From positions 1 through 48,022 of the forward strand of contig CAMLWN010000004.1 of assembly GCA_946490195.1 (NCBI GenBank): a stretch of DNA of 48,022 nucleotides, read 5' to 3'. Within the stretch, counting starts at the first letter, position 1, and every line of letters starts with the position of its first letter. Positions 42,697 through 48,022 of this stretch are shown piece by piece. The translations under genes and the position numbers were made by a program. This DNA comes from an uncultured Mycoplasmatota bacterium. GTDB lineage: Bacteria; Bacillota_I; Bacilli_A; RF39; UBA660. The notes below the pieces were generated by a model. It was not told the origin of the DNA. It was given only the letters and a program-made list of their open reading frames with translations, and did no database searches.

Positions 42697-44200
42697 TTTC
42701 CATCTCCCCAAGTGTTTTTAAAGCTTCCATTTCTCCATTAATATAAGTTGAGCTATACCCACTTAACCTGGAACCAAAGCCTCCACAAAATCGAAGACCT
42801 TTAATAAATACTTCATTTTCTTCATTCATAATTCTAGGTAATAAATTATCATGTGAAGTGGCTAGATACCCATAAATTACACCTTCAGGATGTCCTGTAT
42901 AACGCGCAAAAGTTACAGGTGTAGCAACTTCAATTTCTTCAATTGCATCATGAATATTCACACCTGTTACTTTTTCGAAAGAAGAAACTAAAGACTCAGC
43001 AAGTTTTTCTTTAATTTCAAAATAATTTTCCTTAGTCACCAGCTTATCAAAAGCATCTCCAAAAATAAGATTTGTTAAAACTAAACTAGAAGTATCTGGA
43101 GAAGTATTTTTTAAAGTTGCGGCTAAATTACCTGAAAAAATATCATGCATTCTTTTAAATTCTCTATCACTATCCAAAGAATGATATACAAAATATGTGG
43201 AATTTTCTAATCCAAGCTCTTTCATAGTTTTATTTAATCCCAAATACACGCTTACCCCACGTGCCCCAAAATTTCGCAAATTAGTTAAAGATTTAGCTTT
43301 ATCAGGAACAAAATCGTTTTGAATAAGCTGACCATATACAACATTAGGAGAAAGATTTGCTAAAATATGTCTCGTCAAAAATTTCTCATTACTATCCGTA
43401 ACAACACCAATTACTTCATTATTTTGAGTCAAAATCTCTTTAACACCAGTTAAACATTTAAGTGTACCTCCATTTTTGACAAACTCTTCACTTAACAATA
43501 AAGAAATAGCATGGCTACTCTTCTTAAAAATGACAGGTCCTTTCGTAATATAAGAATATACCATAGAAGCGTAATGAATAAAACTAAGTTTAGAAGCTGG
43601 ACTTCCTAAATAACTCCAATAAGAACATAAAATCTCTTGAGCCTTTAAAGGCATATCAATTTTTTTCAAAACTTTTTCTATACTATAAGGAGCTACTACC
43701 ATAAAATGAGGATATTTTTCCATTAAAACTTCTGTTTCAGGATGTCCCTTACTTTCATTTAAATAAGAAAGTGCAGCTTTTGTTTCTTCACATAATGAAA
43801 AAAATTCTTCCATGCTTTTTGTACTACCAGGAACATATTCTTCCATTTTTAAAAGAAAGGCATCTTTACCAACAGGCATCACATATTTTTCTTTATGTTC
43901 TAAAGTATACACTGCAAAAGTTTCAGGTAAAGCTTCAACCGATATCTTATCTACAATTTCTAATCTTGAAAACAAATCATATACTGCATCAGAATCTTCT
44001 TTCGTTCCAAACTCACAAAGTTGATGTAAACTTGTATCAAACTCAAAACGTCCTCGAATAAAGGAAGATGCAAGTCCCCCAACAACTCTTCCCTTTTCTA
44101 ACAAAAGAACTTTTTTCCCCTTTTTTTGTAAAGTCAAAGCAGAAACTAATCCAGCATTTCCTGATCCAATAACGATTACATCATATTCTTTATTTTCCAT
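42683..44200 (-). CDS. FAD-dependent CrtI/CrtISO-like oxidoreductase
   Basis: 505 residues. N-terminal dinucleotide motif (YDVIVIGSGNAGLVSALTLQKKGKKVLLLEKG) with RVVGGLASSF, and the C-terminal FAD-binding GLRFCGGFGSRLSGYSSTYINGEMEA are of the phytoene desaturase/carotenoid isomerase/retinol saturase family. The substrate is probably a polyene or unsaturated lipid, but no carotenoid genes are near. Its stop overlaps the 2Fe-2S reductase start, making an apparent electron-delivery pair. Confidence 0.87.
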   Translation of the reverse strand: MENKEYDVIVIGSGNAGLVSALTLQKKGKKVLLLEKGRVVGGLASSFIRGRFEFDTSLHQLCEFGTKEDSDAVYDLFSRLEIVDKISVEALPETFAVYTLEHKEKYVMPVGKDAFLLKMEEYVPGSTKSMEEFFSLCEETKAALSYLNESKGHPETEVLMEKYPHFMVVAPYSIEKVLKKIDMPLKAQEILCSYWSYLGSPASKLSFIHYASMVYSYITKGPVIFKKSSHAISLLLSEEFVKNGGTLKCLTGVKEILTQNNEVIGVVTDSNEKFLTRHILANLSPNVVYGQLIQNDFVPDKAKSLTNLRNFGARGVSVYLGLNKTMKELGLENSTYFVYHSLDSDREFKRMHDIFSGNLAATLKNTSPDTSSLVLTNLIFGDAFDKLVTKENYFEIKEKLAESLVSSFEKVTGVNIHDAIEEIEVATPVTFARYTGHPEGVIYGYLATSHDNLLPRIMNEENEVFIKGLRFCGGFGSRLSGYSSTYINGEMEALKTLGEMENERV

Positions 44201-44245
44201 GATATTCCCTCTCTATTCTTTCTAAGTATACCATAAATAAAAAGG

Positions 44246-44276
44246 AAAAAAAACAACATTCGCAAGCGAACATTGT
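44246..44276 (-). terminator. terminator of the ferritin-like gene
   Basis: ACAATGTTCG/CGAATGTTGT stem (two G-U pairs), loop CTTG, then seven or eight Ts in the minus direction. Confidence 0.8.
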
Positions 44277-44764
44277 CATAAATTCTCTTTTAATTTGCCA
44301 AAAATTTCTAAATGTAAATATTCATCTTCTAAAATTCGTGCAATATTTTCTTTCAAGTAAATATCATCAATTACACTTAATACCATTTGATAATTATAAA
44401 TAGCTTGTTGCTCACTTTCGATATTAATATCTAAAATCGTTTTTAAATCCATATCATAATAGACATAATCTCCATTCCAATAAAGAATATCATGATAATT
44501 ACAATCTGCATATATTGGTCGACACCCTAACGCTTTAATAAGCTTACCCAAAATTTCTAAATGATGCATCTCAACTACGGCAATTGCCTTTAATATAGAA
44601 GTAATTTCCTCATTATCTAAAACCATAGTTTGATAACTATATTGCATAATTGCATTTAATTCGCTTTCATTTGAAGCATATAAATGCGTCAGTATTTTCG
44701 CGTTTTCTAAAGATTTTTTTTCAACTCGAATTTTAGGATAAGGTCTATTTACTTGACATTTCAT
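44276..44764 (-). CDS. ferritin-like/rubrerythrin-fold diiron protein
   Basis: 162 residues. Four carboxylate/His helices are apparent: SNESELNAIMQYSYQ, VVEMHHLEILGKL (ExxH), NIESEQQAIYNYQMV and ILEDEYLHLEIFGKL (ExxH). The spacing suits a four-helix diiron site as in rubrerythrin erythrin domains or ferritin-like family proteins. No rubredoxin domain. It may scavenge peroxide or bind iron; the exact role is unknown. It sits between the redox operon and a VOC protein. Confidence 0.75.
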   Translation of the reverse strand: MKCQVNRPYPKIRVEKKSLENAKILTHLYASNESELNAIMQYSYQTMVLDNEEITSILKAIAVVEMHHLEILGKLIKALGCRPIYADCNYHDILYWNGDYVYYDMDLKTILDINIESEQQAIYNYQMVLSVIDDIYLKENIARILEDEYLHLEIFGKLKENL

Positions 44765-44819
44765 ATCTTCACCTAATGAAGTATATGAAAAAAAGCATGG
44801 AATTATTTATATTCAAAAA

Positions 44820-45200
44820 TTAATTTGTGAATCTAAGTAAGTATCCATCTGGATCTTGAAGTAAGAATTCTTTATCCTCATAAATTTCATCGTTTACTTG
44901 ATATATATTACACATCAAAGGTTTAAAAAAAGAAATATTTTTATCTTTTAACTTTTCGTAATAAGAATCAATATCTGAAACACTCATACTAAGATTAATT
45001 CCCCTACCAAAAGGATATTCTAACTCTCCAACATTCCAATGGTCATTAATTTCTTCAATCATAATTTGATTTTCTTCTAATTCTAAAAAATAAAATTTTT
45101 CTCTTTGATATTTTATTTCAAACCCCAAGTTTAAATAAAACACTTTACTTTTTTCTACATCCGTCACACTAAGTTCTGGAATTAAACTATTAAACTTCAT
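44820..45200 (-). CDS. VOC superfamily protein (glyoxalase/bleomycin-resistance fold)
   Basis: 126 residues. IPELSVTDVEKSKVFYLNLGFEIKYQRE, GRGINLSMSVSDIDSYYEKLKDKNI and FLLQDPDGYLLRF are the standard two-betaalphabetabetabeta-module signs of bleomycin-resistance-type VOC proteins. Metal/ligand residues are not diagnostic. SD AGGAG before ATG. The 45201-45372 stretch upstream holds no gene I can support. Confidence 0.88.
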   Translation of the reverse strand: MKFNSLIPELSVTDVEKSKVFYLNLGFEIKYQREKFYFLELEENQIMIEEINDHWNVGELEYPFGRGINLSMSVSDIDSYYEKLKDKNISFFKPLMCNIYQVNDEIYEDKEFLLQDPDGYLLRFTN

Positions 45201-45372
45201 AAATCTATCTCCTAATCTATATATTTAAACTTTCAAAAATTTTCTAACAATTTCTTCTTACACCTAATAATTAATACAAGTTTTTTTTCATAATTAAATA
45301 GTCATATTTTTTTTGAATTAATACTTATATTAACATAAAAAAAGATTTTATACAAATATAGCTTTTTTAAAT

Positions 45373-45425
45373 AATGACATTGTCATTACAACGTCATTGG
45401 CAAATTTTGCTTTTTATTATACAAT
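45373..45425 (+). promoter_or_regulatory. promoter and palindromic operator of the DinJ-YafQ module
   Basis: AATGACATTGTCATT (45373-45387) is a perfect palindrome, and another half-site ACGTCATT follows. Immediately downstream are -35 TTGGCA (45397-45402), a 17-nt spacer and -10 TACAAT (45420-45425). This is the usual site of autorepression by antitoxin-toxin complexes. Confidence 0.75.
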
Positions 45426-45450
45426 ATATATGTATCAAGGAGAGATAATT

Positions 45451-45743
45451 ATGAACAATATTCCAAACACAACAAACTTAAATGTTCGTGTAGATAGCAC
45501 TTTAAAAAAGGAAAGTGACATCCTATTTAAAAAACTAGGTTTAAATATGAGCACTGCTATTAATATGTTTTTAACCAAATGTGTAAACACTTCTAGCATT
45601 CCTTTTGAGATATCTACACCAAAACCAAGTAAAAATTTAAAAAAGCCTTAAAAGAAGCTGATTATATTGCTAAACACCCAGAAAAATTCAAAGGCTATAC
45701 TAATATCGATGACCTTTTCGAGGCTTTAGACAGTGAAGATTGA
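45451..45743 (+). pseudogene. RelB/DinJ-family antitoxin with an A-tract frameshift
   Basis: AAGGAGAG precedes ATG 45451. The first 66 residues (NLNVRVDSTLKKESDILFKKLGLNMSTAINMFLTKCV...IPFEI) are the RHH dimerisation/DNA-binding part of DinJ. Frame stops at 45651. The +1 frame continues KALKEADYIAKHPEKFKGYTNIDDLFEALDSED-stop at 45743, the toxin-wrapping part. One A is missing in AAAAAAGCC near 45636-45643. DNA-binding would survive; toxin neutralisation probably would not. Confidence 0.85.
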
Positions 45744-46037
45744 ACTTGAAACTAAGTTAAAATATACAGTTAGTTTTTCTAGTGATTTTAAAAAGCAATA
45801 TAAAAAATTAAAAAACAAGGCAAAGACATAAATAAACTAAAAGAAATAATTAAACATTTAGCTAATTTAGAGGATTTAAAACCAAAATATCGCAATCATA
45901 TGCTTAATGACAATAAGTACTACAAAAATTGTGGTGAATGTCATATTGAACCTGATTGGTTACTCGTTTATAAATATATAGATGAGCAATTGATTTTACT
46001 TTTAATAGCAACTGGAAACCATAGTGAACTATTTTAA
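45733..46037 (+). pseudogene. YafQ-family mRNA interferase with an A-tract frameshift
   Basis: GTG 45733 overlaps the antitoxin end. KLKYTVSFSSDFKKQYKKLKN runs into a stop at about 45829; the next frame gives GKDINKLKEIIKHL...RNHML...GECHIEPDWLLVYKY...GNHSELF-stop at 46037. All YafQ catalytic-type residues (H, ECH, DW, terminal H and F) remain in the second frame. One A is missing in AAAAAACAAGGC at about 45810-45821. With the antitoxin also broken, the module is off in this copy. Confidence 0.85.
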
Positions 46038-46127
46038 AAAAGCACATTTGAACTGCCTTTTTAGAGTAAATATCAAAAAAATGACACTTTAACTAGAATA
46101 AGTGACTAACTTAATATATATTGGGTA

Positions 46128-46162
46128 AACATTCAACTTGACGAACCTGAATGTTCTTTTTT
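46128..46162 (+). terminator. terminator of the DinJ-YafQ module
   Basis: AACATTCA/TGAATGTT stem with 12-nt loop and a following CTTTTTT on the plus strand. Confidence 0.7.
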
Positions 46163-46200
46163 ATTTTATGCAAGTTTCCTTGACATATTCATAATAGCAC

Positions 46201-46229
46201 AAAAAAGAACTTTTAACGAGTTCTTTTTT
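46201..46229. terminator. bidirectional terminator-like hairpin
   Basis: AAAAAAGAACT/AGTTCTTTTTT, an 11-bp perfect stem with a 7-nt loop, useful to either strand. Confidence 0.75.
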
Positions 46230-46267
46230 ATTAAGTGCTTTTATATTAAGTTCAAATAGTTCGAATA

Positions 46268-46326
46268 ATTTCCCTATGGTGGCCTAATTGAAGAATTACA
46301 GCAACTTCTTGAACAAAAGAAATAGT
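46268..46326 (+). pseudogene. possible 3' remnant of a lost gene
   Basis: Plus strand reads FPYGGLIEELQQLLEQKK-stop after an in-frame stop, with no start or SD. A plausible protein tail, too short to name. The remainder of 46230-46387 is featureless. Confidence 0.3.
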
Positions 46327-46387
46327 TAGTAATAACTATTAACTAATTATAGTTATACTCACCAATTTTATTAGTATGTTATTTTTT

Positions 46388-47635
46388 TTACTTTTTTATA
46401 TTTAGTTGTTTCTTTTCAATAAGAATTCCTTCAATGATTGTAGGAATTTCACTCCAATTAGATGTTTGATATCCGGTATAATTCGGATTATATGACCCGT
46501 ATAAAATAGGAATTACGCCCACTGATTCAGCTTCTTCAATATATTTCATATCATTATCTATTAATATATCATAATCATGTTTATTCAAAAATTCCTTTTT
46601 TGAATAAAAACCTAAGTTCATATAATCATAATTTATATTTGTATTTTCAAAATGTTCTACCATTTTTTTCTTTAATGAAGCATATTTTTCTAATGGTCTT
46701 GCTGATAACAAATCAATTCTATATCCCATAGATAATAATTTATTCAATGTTTCCGGAGCATCTTGTTTTGGTTTCCCAAAAGCTATTTTTTCTCTATATT
46801 CGGCCCAAAATCTAGCTAATGTAGGATTTCCCCAAGTATATTCTTCGGCGGGATTAATATCAGGGTTATCCATTAAAAAAATATTCCAATAGTATTCTTC
46901 TAATTCCTTAGTGCATAATAATGTATCATCTATATCTACTGCTATTTTCACTCTTTTATCATCTTCTATTTTTATTTGTTCTAATCTTATTAATTCTTTT
47001 TTTATAAATTCAACAGTATCATCAATATATTTAACAAAATCATTAATATCAAATACTTCTGATTTTTCTTCATTTTCTCCAGGCATAAGGTTATTATTAA
47101 TATAGCTTAACGTTCCATTTGAGCCAAATAAACCATTTAGATTTAATTCATCTATCTCACATTTAAAATTTGGAATACTTTTCACCTCAGTTGGAAGTTT
47201 ATCTAAATCATATATTTTACATAATAGTTTTTGTATTTTTAAATCTTCGTAATAGCTATACCAGTCTTTATCTTCTCGTAAAGTTCCATCTTTTAATCTT
47301 ATTTTACTAACACCATCTTCTACAACAAAATATTTTGAATCTATATATGTTTTCCAATATTGATCTGTAATAAGATGGATTAAATAACCAAAATAAAATG
47401 GGTTTTTTAATTCTCTATAATATTTTAAATAAAATTCTTCATAATTATTAGCTTGCTTATTTTTTATTCTAAAATTCCAAAAATGTGTTAAATATTTATC
47501 TTTTACTCCAGAATTTGTTTCAACATTTCGCCAAGAGTCAGGAGATACTGTTCCTATTCGTAATAAAACATCATCCATTTTGTAATCTTTATTTATTTTT
47601 CTAGCAATTGCTTCGTGTATCCTTGCAGAAGGCAT
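46388..47635 (-). CDS. fusion of a zinc-PLC-like helical domain and an HAD 5'-nucleotidase-like domain
   Basis: 415 residues. Residues about 1-220 begin MPSARIHEAIARKI and contain DVLLRIGTVSPDSW, THFWNF and GYLIHLITDQYW, His/Asp/Trp spacing typical of zinc-dependent phospholipase C-like helical proteins. Residues about 228-400 are an HAD hydrolase of the 5'-deoxyribonucleotidase type: IAVDIDDTLLCTKE (DxDDT), DLLSARPLEKY, KHDYDILIDNDMKYIEEA, GVIPILYG. I have not seen this fusion. No signal peptide, so it is cytoplasmic. AAGGAAG precedes ATG by about 8 nt, and an extended -10 TGCTATAAT lies at 47661-47668. Confidence 0.75.
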   Translation of the reverse strand: MPSARIHEAIARKINKDYKMDDVLLRIGTVSPDSWRNVETNSGVKDKYLTHFWNFRIKNKQANNYEEFYLKYYRELKNPFYFGYLIHLITDQYWKTYIDSKYFVVEDGVSKIRLKDGTLREDKDWYSYYEDLKIQKLLCKIYDLDKLPTEVKSIPNFKCEIDELNLNGLFGSNGTLSYINNNLMPGENEEKSEVFDINDFVKYIDDTVEFIKKELIRLEQIKIEDDKRVKIAVDIDDTLLCTKELEEYYWNIFLMDNPDINPAEEYTWGNPTLARFWAEYREKIAFGKPKQDAPETLNKLLSMGYRIDLLSARPLEKYASLKKKMVEHFENTNINYDYMNLGFYSKKEFLNKHDYDILIDNDMKYIEEAESVGVIPILYGSYNPNYTGYQTSNWSEIPTIIEGILIEKKQLNIKK

Positions 47636-47747
47636 ATAAACACTTCCTTATCTATTAATAATTATAGCATATTTTATAATGTTTTAATTACTATCACATG
47701 CATAACAATTGTGTCATTATGCAAGTGTGTTTCTAAATTGACAAAAT

Positions 47748-47782
47748 AAAACTACTTTCAATTAAATTTGATAGTAGTTTTT
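47748..47782. terminator. bidirectional terminator hairpin
   Basis: AAAACTACT/AGTAGTTTT outer stem with inner TCAA/TTGA pairing, A- and T-tracts on both sides. Nothing else in 47642-47747 is supportable apart from the promoter noted for the fusion gene. Confidence 0.75.
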
Positions 47783-47814
47783 ATATTTAATCTCGAAAAT
47801 TCGAATTTCCTATC

Positions 47815-47875
47815 AATCTGGTGCCTTGAGGGGTTAGATACTAAACCCCAGATTAAGTCGGTACCATCATCTCAG
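47815..47875. other. structured non-coding segment of unknown type
   Basis: CTGGTGCC...GGGGTTAG-ATA-CTAAACCCCAG gives nested pairing: GGGGTT(A)G-type stem inside CTGG/CCAG, followed by AAGTCGGTACCATCATC. It is markedly more GC-rich than its surroundings. No tRNA, tmRNA or SRP hallmark. It may belong to a gene beyond the window end; 47876-48022 shows no gene. Confidence 0.4.
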
Positions 47876-48022
47876 TAAGTAACAATATATCATACATTTT
47901 TGCGATAGTGAACAATTTTTTAACAATATTCTAACATTAATATAACAAATTTTGCCATAAAATATTTTTGTTACAGTTTTGTGAGACACACAGAAAAAGA
48001 GTGAAAAATTAGAGTTTCACCT

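Noticed and set aside
43771-44061. Open frames on the plus strand within the FAD enzyme gene
   Set aside because: They are antisense shadows of a complete, well-conserved protein and have no SD.
46268-46326. Insertion-sequence end
   Set aside because: Only 18 residues of a protein-like tail and no inverted terminal repeats or transposase motifs.

Overview
The window is a low-GC chromosomal segment from a walled member of the Bacillota. It is probably one of the small-genome gut lineages near RF39/Erysipelotrichia that are often labelled 'Mollicutes' in metagenomes. The reasons are strong A+T bias, SD-led genes with frequent GTG/TTG starts, class-B RNase P RNA, and Bacillus-like gene order: alaS...ireB-ruvX-DUF1292-mltG-trmR-U32-U32-greA; rny-yneF; rodZ-like-pgsA...recA; gpsB-rnpB divergent from recU-ponA; nth-dnaD. 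Penicillin-binding protein, MltG and GpsB show that it builds peptidoglycan. The lineage call is inferred from layout and protein style, not from a search.

Layout. 1-4.0 kb: an endolysin-like M23 peptidase, rpoZ, a DUF2779 nuclease-like protein translationally coupled to a pilin-like protein, and an orphan gene. 4.0-9.2 kb: one long minus-strand operon from ireB to greA joining Holliday-junction/RNA maintenance, cell-wall glycan release (mltG) and the tRNA wobble-uridine 5-methoxyuridine pathway (two U32 proteins plus trmR). 9.2-15.9 kb: a T-box-controlled kinase-alaS operon, with an unusually short alaS, flanked by broken surface-protein genes. 15.8-24.3 kb: AI-2E-type permease, membrane and pilin-like proteins, yneF-rny, a broken SipW/TasA-like gene, SOS-type recA, pgsA, a rodZ-like gene, rnpB and gpsB. 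24.3-34.3 kb: recU-ponA facing nth-dnaD-cca, then an FGE/C-type-lectin-fold surface protein, rpsD with its own leader, and another anchored surface protein. 34.3-37.6 kb: a HerA-like ATPase, two tiny YjcZ-like membrane proteins and a PrsA-like lipoprotein. 37.7-40.3 kb: a self-contained cassette of HExxH metalloprotease, Myb/SANT-like multi-HTH protein and sigma factor. 40.7-45.2 kb: recX, a FAD/2Fe-2S redox pair, a ferritin-like protein and a VOC protein. 45.3-48.0 kb: a DinJ-YafQ toxin-antitoxin pair broken in both genes, a PLC-like/HAD fusion protein and a structured non-coding segment.

Most interesting signals. (1) The C terminus of the FGE-fold surface protein looks like a diversity-generating variable region: its variable positions are mostly codons derivable from AAY. 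A degraded homologous tail lies 17 kb away and a 35-bp duplicate of the gene's own 3' end lies just downstream. No reverse transcriptase or template repeat is visible here. (2) Small frameshifts are concentrated in surface genes and the TA module while housekeeping genes are intact. (3) AlaRS lacks the C-terminal domain, and a terminator hairpin overlaps its stop codon, so the short form looks genuine. (4) The sigma/Myb-like/metalloprotease cassette has its own promoter and may be an undescribed regulatory or mobile unit. (5) A PLC-like domain is fused to an HAD nucleotidase.
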